Positions 20,339 through 29,572 are shown, counted from the first letter of the stretch. The stretch: DNA of 64,000 bases from Pedobacter punctiformis (GCF_027213715.1 NZ_JAPWGM010000005.1:62001-126000); one strand, 5' to 3'. The notes: generated from the letters alone by a model not told the origin. Numbers and translations: made by a program.

Positions 20339-21526
20339 ATGCTTAAGACACTCTCGTTTTTTGGGCTCCTATGCCTAATTTTATCTGTATGTACTTTTTC
20401 TTCCTGTGAAAAAGATGCACAAATTAAAACTGTTCGTGATACAATTAAGGTTATTGATACTTTAGATATCGACAGACCAATAAATTTAAGAGCTTCCAAA
20501 GGCATTTATGGATCAAAGATTACAATATCTTGGACACCAATGCCATTGGCTCAAAAATATCAGTTGTATAAGTTTAACGAGATTTCCCAAAAATATATTT
20601 TGTTAAAAGAGTTGTCAGATACGACTTTTGATGACGCCGCAATCAGTAAATCATTAACAAAGAATTTTTACAAGGTAAGAACAGCGAATACTGCAACTTC
20701 CTTCAGTAGATTTAGTGATGCAGATTTTGGATATACTTCTGGTTTAACCTATTATCAAGCCTTATCTTTTGGCTCTGAAGGAACCGGACCATCTCAGTTT
20801 AACTTCAATATGCATGTTGAGGCGGACAAAGCAAATAATATTTATGTCAGCGATGAGGGTGCTAATAGAGTACTGAAGTTTGATCAAACAGGAAAATTTT
20901 TAGAACAGTTCTATTCTGGATCTGGTGCTCGGGCAATTGTCTTTTTTAGTAACGGTAATTATATAGCAACCAGAACTCAAAGTAGTAGTTATATTCAGAT
21001 ATATAATGCTAATAAACAGCTTATTAGGGAGTGGGGAACCTATGGGGCTGGTGATAGTAATTTTGGTAATGTGGAGGAAATTGCGCTTGATGATGAGCAA
21101 AATATCTGGATTGTGGATGGAGTAAATCACAGGATTAAAAAGTATGATCAAAATGGAAATTTGCTGTTGAAATTTGGAAAACAAGGCAGCGCTAATGGAG
21201 ATTTTGATGCACCTTTTGGAATATGCTACTTTAAAAATAAAATTTATGTTAGTGATACCCGTAATAGCAGGGTACAAGTTTTTGATAAATCTGGTAAATA
21301 TCTTAAAACCTGGACTAGCAAAAATAGTTACTATGCTATTAAAGCTAAGGGAGACAATCTTTATATCGCAGCAGGGGGTTCTTTAATAAAAACTGATGAA
21401 AATGGAGATGTTCAAGAGAAAATAGGACAATTTCAACAGGCAGTTGGAGTTGCGCTTGGGGTAAATGATGAGGTTATAGCATGCGATGTTTACGCCAGAA
21501 AAATAGTTATTTTTAAAAAGGGGTAA
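20339..21526 (+). CDS. NHL-repeat beta-propeller lipoprotein with FnIII-like domain
   Basis: 395 residues with a lipobox at about residue 23 (VCTFSSC). Residues about 45-130 look like a fibronectin type III fold (KITISWTPMPLAQKYQLYKF). From about 140 on there are repeating NHL blades: NIYVSDEGANRVLKFDQTGKF, NIWIVDGVNHRIKKYDQNGNL and KIYVSDTRNSRVQVFDKSGKY. NHL propellers bind proteins or glycans; no catalytic residue is evident. It is expected on the surface or periplasmic side of a membrane. It could be translationally affected by the hairpin at 20281-20329. A strong terminator follows. Confidence 0.88.
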   Translation: MLKTLSFFGLLCLILSVCTFSSCEKDAQIKTVRDTIKVIDTLDIDRPINLRASKGIYGSKITISWTPMPLAQKYQLYKFNEISQKYILLKELSDTTFDDAAISKSLTKNFYKVRTANTATSFSRFSDADFGYTSGLTYYQALSFGSEGTGPSQFNFNMHVEADKANNIYVSDEGANRVLKFDQTGKFLEQFYSGSGARAIVFFSNGNYIATRTQSSSYIQIYNANKQLIREWGTYGAGDSNFGNVEEIALDDEQNIWIVDGVNHRIKKYDQNGNLLLKFGKQGSANGDFDAPFGICYFKNKIYVSDTRNSRVQVFDKSGKYLKTWTSKNSYYAIKAKGDNLYIAAGGSLIKTDENGDVQEKIGQFQQAVGVALGVNDEVIACDVYARKIVIFKKG

Positions 21527-21541
21527 ATTCTACATATAAAT

Positions 21542-21571
21542 AAAAAAGCCACATCATGATGTGGCTTTTTT
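21542..21571 (+). terminator. Strong symmetric terminator
   Basis: AAAAAAGCCACATCA and TGATGTGGCTTTTTT form a perfect 30-nt palindrome ending in a T-run, 15 bp after the NHL gene stop. Confidence 0.95.
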
Positions 21572-21641
21572 ATTTAACTTGTTTTTGTATCCTTGTAATT
21601 GAGTAGATTCGGGAATCATTTATCCAAAACCTAAATTTTGT

Positions 21642-22946
21642 ATGAAAGCAATCTACTTATCCCTGCTTACATTTTTATCTGTCAACGCCTTTGCACAAAA
21701 AGGAGAACTGAGATCAACTGTTTCTAAAAAAGCTGATGCCATAGAGCAGAAAGTCATTAACTGGCGCCGCGATTTTCATGAACATCCCGAGTTGGGAAAT
21801 AATGAGGTTAGAACTGCTGGTATTATTGCCAAACACTTAGAATCTTTAGGTATAAAAGTAACAACCGGTGTGGCTAAAACGGGCGTTGTTGGTATTTTAA
21901 AAGGAGGTAAACCCGGGCCTGTTGTTGCATTAAGAGCAGATATGGATGGTTTACCGGTTACCGAAAGAGTTGACGTTCCTTTTGCATCAAAAGTAAAAAG
22001 CACTTACAACGGACAAGAGGTAGGGGTAATGCACGCTTGCGGACACGATAGCCACATGGCTATTTTAATGGGCGTAGCAGAAGTGCTGGCTTCTATGCAA
22101 AAAGATATTCGGGGTACTGTTAAGTTTATTTTTCAGCCCGCGGAAGAAGGTGTTTCCGCAGGAGAAGAAGGAGGTGCAGCACTGATGATTAAAGAAGGTG
22201 TTTTGGAAAATCCAAAGGTTGATGTGATTTTCGGTCTCCATATTAATTCTCAAACGGAAGTTGGCGATGTAACCTATCGTCCCGGCGGTACAATGGCGGC
22301 GGTAAATGATATGAAAATTACGGTTAAAGGCCGTCAGGCGCACGGCGCTTACCCCTGGAGCAGTATTGACCCTGTGGTTATTTCTGCTCAAATCATCAAT
22401 AACCTGCAAACTATTGTAAGCAGAAACCTGAATGTGACTGAAAACCCGGGTGTGGTAACCATTGGTGCAATAAATGGAGGTGTAAGATCCAACATCATTC
22501 CAGAAAAAGTAGAAATGTTGGGCACAGTACGTAATTTCAGCAAAGAAGATGAGGCGATGTTTATCGACAGGATTAAAACCATTGTGACTAAAACGGCTGA
22601 AGCTGGCGGGGCGACAGCCGAAGTCAAAATTCCTTATAGTAATCATTATCCGGTAACCTTTAATGATATCGCATTGACTGAAAAAATGCTGCCAAGTATG
22701 CAGGCCAGTGCAGGTTTAGCGCATGTGAAATTGAAGCCTCCCGTTACAGGTGCGGAAGATTTTTCATTCTTTCAGGAAAAGGTTCCGGGTTTGTTTGTGT
22801 TTTTGGGTGGCATGCCGAAAGGAAAAGATCCTTTAAAAGCGCCATCACACCATACACCTGATTTTTATATTGATGAAAGTGGCTTTGTAGTAGGGGTTAA
22901 ATTGTTATCTGATTTAACACTTGATTATATGGAGATGAAGAAATAA
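21642..22946 (+). CDS. M20 family amidohydrolase, secreted paralogue
   Basis: 434 residues with a signal peptide (MKAIYLSLLTFLSVNAFAQ). The same M20D motifs as the gene at 6158 are found: LRADMDGLPVTE, HACGHDSHMA near 130-139, FQPAEEG near 164 and FGLHINS near 196, with the dimerisation domain from about 220. It is probably a periplasmic N-acyl-amino-acid or hippurate-type amidohydrolase. The two paralogues in this window differ mainly by this export signal, suggesting separate cytoplasmic and periplasmic roles. prfB lies about 50 bp downstream. Confidence 0.92.
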   Translation: MKAIYLSLLTFLSVNAFAQKGELRSTVSKKADAIEQKVINWRRDFHEHPELGNNEVRTAGIIAKHLESLGIKVTTGVAKTGVVGILKGGKPGPVVALRADMDGLPVTERVDVPFASKVKSTYNGQEVGVMHACGHDSHMAILMGVAEVLASMQKDIRGTVKFIFQPAEEGVSAGEEGGAALMIKEGVLENPKVDVIFGLHINSQTEVGDVTYRPGGTMAAVNDMKITVKGRQAHGAYPWSSIDPVVISAQIINNLQTIVSRNLNVTENPGVVTIGAINGGVRSNIIPEKVEMLGTVRNFSKEDEAMFIDRIKTIVTKTAEAGGATAEVKIPYSNHYPVTFNDIALTEKMLPSMQASAGLAHVKLKPPVTGAEDFSFFQEKVPGLFVFLGGMPKGKDPLKAPSHHTPDFYIDESGFVVGVKLLSDLTLDYMEMKK

Positions 22947-22983
22947 TTGAATCTGATCTCCGGCCTATAAAAAAATATATAAG

Positions 22984-22991
22984 TACATTTG
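22984..22991 (+). promoter_or_regulatory. -7 promoter box before prfB
   Basis: TACATTTG matches TAnnTTTG and ends 4 bp before the prfB ATG at 22996. A start of transcription a few bases on would make a leaderless or nearly leaderless mRNA. Confidence 0.45.
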
Positions 22992-22995
22992 CCTA

Positions 22996-24070
22996 ATGAC
23001 TAAAGAACAAATACAGGATTTAAGTTCCAGAGTAACGGAACTGAGGAGGCATCTTTGACGTTGATGAACTACTTTACGCAATTCGGGAAGAACAAAAATT
23101 AACCATGGCGCCCGATTTCTGGGACGACCCTAAAAAAGCAGAAAAAATTCTTGCAGACATTAGTTCAAAGAAAAAATGGACTGATGGCTTTGAAGAGGCA
23201 AACCGGGCGGTTGAAGATGCCGTTGTGATGTTTGATTTTTATCAGGCAGGCGATGCTTCTGAAGAAGAAATGCAGGAGCAGTTTGATTTAAGTAAACTGG
23301 CTGTTGCCGATCTTGAATTAAAAAACATGTTAAGCAGCAAAGAAGATCAGCTTTCTGCCGTAATGCAAATTACAGCAGGTGCCGGTGGAACTGAAAGCTG
23401 CGATTGGGCATACATGCTCATGCGGATGTACATGATGTGGGGTGAGAAAAATGGATATAAAATTACCGAGCAGGACAGACAGGATGGAGAGATTGCCGGA
23501 ATAAAAACGGTAACCATTCAATTTGATGGTGATTTTTCTTACGGTTATTTAAAAGGCGAAAATGGCGTTCACAGGTTAGTACGGATTTCTCCCTTTGATT
23601 CAAATGCACGCCGGCATACTTCTTTTGCTTCTGTTTACGTTTATCCTTTGGTGGATGATACGATTGAGATTAATATTAACCCTGCTGATGTAGAATTTGA
23701 AACCTTCAGGGCTGGCGGAGCAGGTGGGCAAAATGTTAACAAAGTTGAAACCGCTGTTCGTTTACACCATAAACCTTCGGGTATTATTATTAAAAATCAG
23801 GAATCCAGATCTCAGTTGCAGAACAAAGAAAATGCATTACGCTTATTAAAATCTCAGCTTTACGAGATTGAACAAAGAAAACGTAATGAAGAAACAGCGG
23901 CAATTGAAGGTTCTAAAAAGAAAATAGAATGGGGCTCACAAATCAGAAGTTATGTGCTGGATGACCGCAGGGTTAAAGATCACCGGACTAATTATCAAAC
24001 TTCAAACCCGCAGGCGGTTTTAGATGGTGACATTAACGATTTTCTTAAAGCATATTTAATGGAATTTTAA
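22996..24070 (+). CDS. prfB: Peptide chain release factor 2, with programmed +1 frameshift
   Basis: Translation starts at the ATG at 22996 and meets an in-frame TGA at 23056-23058 after 20 codons. Skipping base 23056 joins it to the long frame 23057-24070, giving 357 residues. The second frame has the stop-recognition tripeptide SPF near 197-199 ([14 protein letters not shown]) and the catalytic GGQ near 243-245 ([14 protein letters not shown]), which confirm RF2 (UGA/UAA). RF2 scarcity slows termination at the internal UGA and favours the shift, giving autoregulation; this is known for the family. A start at the internal ATG 23105 would wrongly lose 36 N-terminal residues. Confidence 0.97.
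23044..23059 (+). promoter_or_regulatory. RF2 programmed frameshift site
   Basis: AGGAGG (23044-23049), a CAT spacer codon and CTTTGAC (23053-23059). This is the classical arrangement: an internal Shine-Dalgarno three bases before CTT, then UGA C. Confidence 0.97.
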
Positions 24071-24079
24071 TTGAAAATA

Positions 24080-24991
24080 ATGACCAGATCCTTTTTAAGC
24101 ATTCTGTTTTTTATGGCAGCAACTTATACACAAGCGCAACAGATTATTCCTTTGTACCCGGATAGTGTACCTGGATCAAAATATGCGAAAAATTATCAGG
24201 AAGTTTCAGAAACCGGAAAGGATGGCATTATCCGCATTAGCAAGGTGAGTATACCAACGCTGATGGTTTTTGAGGCACCGGCAGCGTTAGCAAATGGGGC
24301 CGCTGTAATTATTTGCCCCGGTGGTGGATATGGAATTTTAGCTTATAACCATGAAGGTACCGAAGTAGCTAAACGTTTTAACGAAATCGGGATTACAGCC
24401 TTTGTACTGAAATACCGTTTGCCAAGTGATGAAATTATGGTTGATAAAACCTATGCATTACTTCAGGATGCTGAACAAGCCATTTATCTGGTCAGAAAAA
24501 ATGCAAAACAATACGGGGTTAAACCGAATAAAATTGGCATCATGGGTTTTTCTGCAGGAGGGCATTTAGCCTCAACACTGCTTGCACACTATAATGATGT
24601 GAAAATAAAAGATGCTGAAAAAATAAATTTAAGACCGGACTTTGGTGCTTTAATTTACCCGGTTATAAGTTTTGAGCAATCTATACACACCGGAACCATG
24701 AAAAATTTATTAGGCGCAAATCCACCTGAAAGCTTAAAAAAATACTTTTCTGCCGATCAGCAAGTGAATAAAAAAACGCCGCCCGTATTTTTTGTTCATG
24801 CTCGGGATGATCAATCAGTACCGGTGCAGAATAGTGTGTTAATGAACGAAGCACTTAAGAAACAGAAGGTGAGAACCGGATTGTATTTATATGCCAACGG
24901 CGGTCACGGCTTTGGCTTACACAATAAAACTTCTGATGTGGATTGGTTTAACTTGTTAAGAGATTGGCTTAAAAGTATTTCAATAATATAA
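24080..24991 (+). CDS. Secreted alpha/beta hydrolase (esterase type)
   Basis: 303 residues from the ATG at 24080, 9 bp after the prfB stop. A TTG at 24071 is the alternative. It has a signal peptide (MTRSFLSILFFMAATYTQAQ). The oxyanion-hole region CPGGGYGILAYNHEG is near 83-97 and the nucleophile elbow GFSAGGHLAS is near 155. The acid is likely in ARDDQSVP, and the His in GGHGFG near 278. The pattern fits the BD-FAE/acetyl-xylan esterase-like branch common in Bacteroidota. The substrate is unknown. The gene order suggests readthrough from prfB. Confidence 0.9.
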   Translation: MTRSFLSILFFMAATYTQAQQIIPLYPDSVPGSKYAKNYQEVSETGKDGIIRISKVSIPTLMVFEAPAALANGAAVIICPGGGYGILAYNHEGTEVAKRFNEIGITAFVLKYRLPSDEIMVDKTYALLQDAEQAIYLVRKNAKQYGVKPNKIGIMGFSAGGHLASTLLAHYNDVKIKDAEKINLRPDFGALIYPVISFEQSIHTGTMKNLLGANPPESLKKYFSADQQVNKKTPPVFFVHARDDQSVPVQNSVLMNEALKKQKVRTGLYLYANGGHGFGLHNKTSDVDWFNLLRDWLKSISII

Positions 24992-25003
24992 GATAAAGAA
25001 AAC

Positions 25004-25834
25004 ATGAATAAAAGATTAAATATCTTTCTGTTAACAGTTTGTGCATTGGTACTGATTTTTGTGATCAGCTGTAAGAAAACAGCTGATACAGATCCGGTAA
25101 TTGACCAAAGTTGCAGGGCTAGTAATATTGAAGATTATACCGAAACTACTTTAAACAATGCTTACAGCCTTACTTACGATGACTACAGAAGGTTAATTCA
25201 GCGTGCGGGTAAAACCAATACTTTTAATGTGGTTTATGGAACAGATAAAGTTACTGTTACAGGTACTAATGGCGGAAGTTTGGACATTACTTTAAAAGAT
25301 GGCAGAGCAATTAAAACAGCAGCCGTTGGAACTACAAATTATGAAGAATATACCTATAATACGAGTGGTTATATTTCGGAGGTAAAATATTATGAAGCAG
25401 GTACCTTAAAATCAACCTATACTTTATCCTATTCAGGCGGTAACTTGACACAAATAGGCCGGACAGATGTTGGTTTTATAAAAGATCAGACCAATACGAC
25501 CACTATAACTTATACAACTACGCCAACGAATTTTAATTTGCAGTTTATGGAGCCTTTTAATACCATGGTTTCTAATTTTAATGCGCCGTATCGCATTTAT
25601 GGAAATATGTCAATCGGTATTGTAACTAAAGTGGTTAACGATCAGTCGGTTAAATCAGGTGCTATACTTAATCAAACCGTTACCACAAATGATTATCTTT
25701 ATCTTAAAGATTCAGTTTCTAACTATAATATTATTACCAACAAAAAGAACATTAAAACCTTAACCGATAATACAATTGTTACTGATGTAACAACGAATCT
25801 GAAATATAATATAGGTTATAGCTGTAAAAATTGA
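25004..25834 (+). CDS. Lipoprotein of unknown function
   Basis: 276 residues with a lipobox around residue 23 (LIFVISCKKTADTD), so it is probably membrane-anchored. The mature part is rich in Thr, Asn and Tyr. It has repeated beta-hairpin phrases (YEEYTYNTSGYISEVKYYEAGTLKSTYTLSY), like the RHS-style or DUF4595-like strands common in Bacteroidota surface lipoproteins. I cannot name a family. It begins 12 bp after the esterase stop and ends at a hairpin shared with the convergent SirB1-like gene. Confidence 0.75.
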   Translation: MNKRLNIFLLTVCALVLIFVISCKKTADTDPVIDQSCRASNIEDYTETTLNNAYSLTYDDYRRLIQRAGKTNTFNVVYGTDKVTVTGTNGGSLDITLKDGRAIKTAAVGTTNYEEYTYNTSGYISEVKYYEAGTLKSTYTLSYSGGNLTQIGRTDVGFIKDQTNTTTITYTTTPTNFNLQFMEPFNTMVSNFNAPYRIYGNMSIGIVTKVVNDQSVKSGAILNQTVTTNDYLYLKDSVSNYNIITNKKNIKTLTDNTIVTDVTTNLKYNIGYSCKN

Positions 25835-25878
25835 TAAGTTTTATCCGCCTTAAAGGTTAATAAATATACTGTTTAATA

Positions 25879-25908
25879 AAAAAGTTGCGGTTATAGTTGC
25901 GGCTTTTT
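25879..25908 (+). terminator. Terminator of the lipoprotein gene
   Basis: AAAAAGTTGC and GCGGCTTTTT pair on the + strand with G-U wobbles. On the minus strand those wobbles become mismatches, so it should act mainly on the + transcript. It overlaps the last two bases of the convergent gene. Confidence 0.6.
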
Positions 25909-26779
25909 ATTCTTTTTCTCTTTCTGCAATAATTTCCTGTAATTCATTCAGTTCTGCTACTTTTTCTGTAGCCCCTGCATTTTCATAGGCAGAAATTAAA
26001 TTACGGATTACCCGTCTGATGATATCACTATTGCTGCAAGGGCGATAATATTCAGGCAAAGCCTCTAAATTAAGTTGTCTTAAAAACTGATCCACATCAT
26101 GTTTGCCAAAGATATTTCCCCGGTTAAAAGCATTGATGTAAAAAAGCACACCATATTCGGTACCTTCCTGCCTGCTTTCATCAATAAAGCCTAAAATAAA
26201 GTGCTGCGGCAGGTTAATGCCATACACAGGCAAATCCAGTTTTTGCGCCAGCGTAGAATAAATAATAGCTAAAGAAATTTGATTGCCCTTTTTACTTTCT
26301 AAAACCTGGTTTAAATAAGAATTTTGAGGATCATGATGATTTTTTGTATTTCCACCAAAACCATATTGCTGATAAAGAATATGGTTAATGAGTTTAACTT
26401 TTTCCACCGAACTCATTTCATATTGCAAACCCAGCCAAATATCACGTTTAATTTCTTCCAGCTGATTGATTACTTTTTGTTCATCCAGATCCGGGTATTG
26501 ATAACGGTTAATGATTAAGGCACCTTGCAATAAATCAAAAGCACCGCTTAAATACCAAAGGTTAAGATCCTCTTTAACCGTATTAAATTGTATCTGATGA
26601 ACAATATTCTCAATGCGTTCCTGTAAAAGCCCATCAAAAGATTGTTCCCAGGCATTTTCTAAATAGTGAATAACCGCCCCACCATATTCCAGTAGCTTTT
26701 GTTCCACATGATGATAAACTTCCTCATCCGGATCGTCAAGCAATTTTACTAAAGCACTTATCTCTGCGTTATTTTCCAT
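25907..26779 (-). CDS. SirB1/transglutaminase-like fold protein
   Basis: 290 residues without a signal peptide. The N-terminal 70 residues are helical (VKLLDDPDEEVYHHVEQKLLEYG), resembling a HEAT-type start. The central part fits the SirB1 N-terminal domain: NSYLNQVLESKKGNQISLAIIY near 150-171, then LDLPVYGINLPQHFILGF with the conserved His. In SirB1 proteins the transglutaminase Cys is normally absent, and here Ser is seen in QISLAIIY. The family's biochemical role is unclear. It is transcribed away from the methyltransferase gene, with only 45 bp between the two starts. Confidence 0.82.
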   Translation of the reverse strand: MENNAEISALVKLLDDPDEEVYHHVEQKLLEYGGAVIHYLENAWEQSFDGLLQERIENIVHQIQFNTVKEDLNLWYLSGAFDLLQGALIINRYQYPDLDEQKVINQLEEIKRDIWLGLQYEMSSVEKVKLINHILYQQYGFGGNTKNHHDPQNSYLNQVLESKKGNQISLAIIYSTLAQKLDLPVYGINLPQHFILGFIDESRQEGTEYGVLFYINAFNRGNIFGKHDVDQFLRQLNLEALPEYYRPCSNSDIIRRVIRNLISAYENAGATEKVAELNELQEIIAEREKE

Positions 26780-26809
26780 AAAATATACATTCCATTTGCG
26801 GCGTTTAAT

Positions 26810-26817
26810 TACTTTTG
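26810..26817 (+). promoter_or_regulatory. -7 promoter box before the methyltransferase
   Basis: TACTTTTG matches TAnnTTTG and ends 7 bp before the ATG at 26825, in a 45-bp divergent spacer. Confidence 0.45.
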
Positions 26818-26824
26818 CAATAAT

Positions 26825-27607
26825 ATGCTATTTCAATTTATTACAGATTACCTAAAACACCGTTTTACAGCTAAAACCAGACATGGAACACATTCTCCAT
26901 TTGTTTATAAACTGGCTGATGAGGTAATTTACGATTTTACCGAGAAAACTGAATACAAAAATATAGAAGCGCAGCGAAAAAAACTTTTTAATGACGATTC
27001 TAATATCACGGTTACAGACCTTGGGGCGGGTTCTCACCTCAATAAAAACAGAACGAAGAAGGTTAGTCAGATTGCAAAAAATGCATTGAAAAGTCCGAGG
27101 TTAGCCCAGTTAATTTATCGGTTGGCTAAAAATACAGAGGCGAAAAATTTAATTGAATTGGGGACCTGTTTAGGAATTACTACCGCATATTTATCAAAAG
27201 CTAATCCTGAGGCCGAAGTAATTACCATAGAAGGTTGTCCGCAAACGGCACAGGTTGCAGGAAATAATTTCAAAGTACTGGATTTAAATAATATTGAGTT
27301 ACATGTTGGTAATTTTGATTTAATTCTGCCAGATATTATTGCAAAGCAACAACAATTGGATTTTGTATACGTTGATGGAAATCACCGTAAGGATGCCACA
27401 CTTAATTATTTTAAATGGTGTTTGCCAAAGGTTCATGAAAATTCTCTGCTTATTTTTGATGATATTTATTGGAGTGAGGGCATGAAAGAAGCCTGGGAAG
27501 AAATTAAAAGCCATCCTGATGTAACCGTAACCATTGATTTATTTTGGATTGGATTAGTTTACTTTAAAAAGGGGCAAGCCAAAGAGCACTTTAAACTTAA
27601 GTTTTAA
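26825..27607 (+). CDS. Class I SAM-dependent methyltransferase
   Basis: 260 residues, cytoplasmic. Motif I reads IELGTCLGITTAYLSKANP near 113-131, followed by VITIEGCPQTAQVAGNNF with the acidic residue for the SAM ribose. DFVYVDGNHRKDATLNYF near 178-195 is the O-methyltransferase-type motif, and LLIFDDIYWSEGM follows. The N-terminal part (RHGTHSPFVYKLADEVIY) is typical of this Bacteroidota branch. The substrate is unknown. There is no operon partner; the next gene begins 56 bp later. Confidence 0.88.
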   Translation: MLFQFITDYLKHRFTAKTRHGTHSPFVYKLADEVIYDFTEKTEYKNIEAQRKKLFNDDSNITVTDLGAGSHLNKNRTKKVSQIAKNALKSPRLAQLIYRLAKNTEAKNLIELGTCLGITTAYLSKANPEAEVITIEGCPQTAQVAGNNFKVLDLNNIELHVGNFDLILPDIIAKQQQLDFVYVDGNHRKDATLNYFKWCLPKVHENSLLIFDDIYWSEGMKEAWEEIKSHPDVTVTIDLFWIGLVYFKKGQAKEHFKLKF

Positions 27608-27663
27608 ATACTTTATCTTTTGATTCGGGTAAACACCTTCGGATTTAACACAGTACTATAATT

Positions 27664-28395
27664 ATGAAGCGGTTTTTGATATTAACCATTAGTTTACTGC
27701 CATTTCTCTGTTTTGCTCAGGAAGTAAAAACACAGTTGAACGCAAAAATCAATTTCCCCGAATATGATAAAAGCTCAAGGCTGATTTATTTTATCTATCA
27801 GCAAAAAGATAAATCAATTATTGATAGTACCTGGATAAGAGATAATACTTTCACTTTTAATAAAAGTTTAAGTCCTAATGTTAAAGTTAAGTTGCTGTTT
27901 ACAAAACCAGGTACCTCGCCCAATCAGGCCGCAGATCCTAATATTTTAAACTTTTTTGTTAAGGAAGGTACTGTAAATGTAGATGCAACAGGTTATTTAG
28001 GTCGTGCAAAGGTAACAGGCGTGCCCGTACAGGACGAATATACTGCATTTAAAAAAGTATACCTGAAAATAGATACAAGTTTGCGTTTACTCGGCTGGAA
28101 AAAGAAGAGAACGAAGGTTACAGACACCCTAAAGATGAAAATTGTAGATGGACAGATAGATTCAGCAAGAAATGCAAAAATGAGCCTTCTTTGTACTTTT
28201 TTGGATCAGAATTTAAATAAACCTTATGCACCCGATGCTTTATTAATGTATTTAAAAGCCAATGGCTCTACACTCAATTTGGATAAAGCAGATCAATATT
28301 TTAGCAAATTGCCTGTTGAACAACAAAAATCTGTTGATGGCAGCGATATTATCAAAGAGATTGCCGATTTAAGGAAGAAAAATAAAAAGAATTAA
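27664..28395 (+). CDS. DUF4369-like secreted protein without thioredoxin domain
   Basis: 243 residues with a signal peptide (MKRFLILTISLLPFLCFAQ). Residues about 22-125 fit DUF4369 (KSIIDSTWIRDNTFTFNKSL; FFVKEGTVNVDATGYLGRAKVTG). In Bacteroidota this domain usually precedes a TlpA/AhpC thioredoxin domain. Here only a helical tail follows (VPVQDEYTAFKK through KEIADLRKKNKKN), with no CxxC. It could be a truncated or stand-alone ligand-binding form. It ends 13 bp before the PNGase F-like gene, so the two are probably co-transcribed. Confidence 0.75.
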   Translation: MKRFLILTISLLPFLCFAQEVKTQLNAKINFPEYDKSSRLIYFIYQQKDKSIIDSTWIRDNTFTFNKSLSPNVKVKLLFTKPGTSPNQAADPNILNFFVKEGTVNVDATGYLGRAKVTGVPVQDEYTAFKKVYLKIDTSLRLLGWKKKRTKVTDTLKMKIVDGQIDSARNAKMSLLCTFLDQNLNKPYAPDALLMYLKANGSTLNLDKADQYFSKLPVEQQKSVDGSDIIKEIADLRKKNKKN

Positions 28396-28408
28396 CCTGC
28401 CTGAAACT

Positions 28409-29458
28409 ATGATCACTTTTAAGAAACATACATTCCTTTTTGCTTTTGCTTTTTTCTGTTCGGTATGCTGTTTTGCTCAAAAAAATGAAACAACGATCAA
28501 TGTGCTTAATGCGGTTCATTTTTACGATGGTTATGCAAAACCTGTAAATGAGCCGGTACAGCAAGGTTTAATCCGACTAAGCAATACGAAGTATATCCGC
28601 AAGCTTACTGATGCAGAAAGAGGAAAGATTGGGCATAAACTGAATGTGAAGTTGGTGGTTACTGCAGGTTGTGATAATTACGACAGGATAGGACGGGTAA
28701 CCTTATATAAAACGCCAAAAAATAAATCTTTTGATGATGCAGAGGCTGAAGAATATGAATTGCTGCGCATTATGACGCCTTTTATGTACAAAACACGTAA
28801 ACCGGATCAAATTCCTTATACCGCACAGGCAGATCAGATGGCGGGATTATTTAAAGATAAAAGCAGTGATATCTGGGTGCTGACTGAAATTTTTGGTACC
28901 ACAGGTGCAGGGCAAAAAGAGGTCATTGGCTGCGATGGATCGTTGTTAACGTTTACGGTTTCTGTTGATTTTATCAGCGATAAGAGTAAAAATACAAACA
29001 ATGCCCAGATAGCGCCTTTATTGAGTTATTATGCTTTGGATGGGAAGGATACTACAGCAGGTTATAATGCTAAAGAAGTTGAATTCACACTAACGAAAAA
29101 TGCAAAATCTGCTGTTTTTTATCTGATTTCTTCCGGACATGGAGCTGGCGAAAATGGGGAAGAATACAATTGGAGAACCCACGTTTTATATTTAGATGGT
29201 AAAGAATATACCCGTTTGGATATGAACCAGAACTGTAGTCCTTACGAAATTTATAATACCCAACCGAATGGCATTTATTTTGGCAACATTGCAAAAGAAC
29301 GCCGTAGCTGGTGTCCGGGGGCACCTGTTCCTGTTCGGGTTGTTAATTTAGGATCTTTAAACGCAGGTAAGCATAAACTGAAAATTACCGTACCTGAAGC
29401 TAGCTTATTAAAAACAGAAAGCAATTATCTTCTTTCCTGTTATATAGTGGCACAATAG
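28409..29458 (+). CDS. Peptide-N-glycosidase F-like protein
   Basis: 349 residues with a signal peptide ending SVCCFAQ. The first half shows YDRIGRVTLYKTP and EYELLRIMTPFMYK, like the N-terminal PNGase F beta-sandwich. The second half shows SGHGAGENGEEYNWRTHVLYLDG and RSWCPGAPVPVRVVNLG, like its C-terminal domain. PNGase F cleaves the bond between Asn and the first GlcNAc of N-glycans. I cannot align the catalytic Asp/Glu residues with certainty, so activity is inferred. It may remove glycans from host or environmental glycoproteins, or act on the cell's own. Confidence 0.8.
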   Translation: MITFKKHTFLFAFAFFCSVCCFAQKNETTINVLNAVHFYDGYAKPVNEPVQQGLIRLSNTKYIRKLTDAERGKIGHKLNVKLVVTAGCDNYDRIGRVTLYKTPKNKSFDDAEAEEYELLRIMTPFMYKTRKPDQIPYTAQADQMAGLFKDKSSDIWVLTEIFGTTGAGQKEVIGCDGSLLTFTVSVDFISDKSKNTNNAQIAPLLSYYALDGKDTTAGYNAKEVEFTLTKNAKSAVFYLISSGHGAGENGEEYNWRTHVLYLDGKEYTRLDMNQNCSPYEIYNTQPNGIYFGNIAKERRSWCPGAPVPVRVVNLGSLNAGKHKLKITVPEASLLKTESNYLLSCYIVAQ

Positions 29459-29572
29459 GATATTATTCAATATTTTTTCATCACAATTCTTATTAATCAT
29501 GACGGGTTTACCTTTTTAGATCATGATTTGATAATTCTTCGTAATTTTATTATGCTGTTAATCAGTATTTTA

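Noticed and set aside
22065..22646. 193-codon open frame on the minus strand
   Set aside because: It lies wholly inside the strongly conserved secreted M20 gene, its protein has no recognisable domain, and its composition is that of an antisense shadow.
29496..29530. Inverted AATCATGA/TCATGATT as terminator of the PNGase F-like gene
   Set aside because: An 8-bp AT-rich arm with an 18-nt loop and no T-run; too weak to call.
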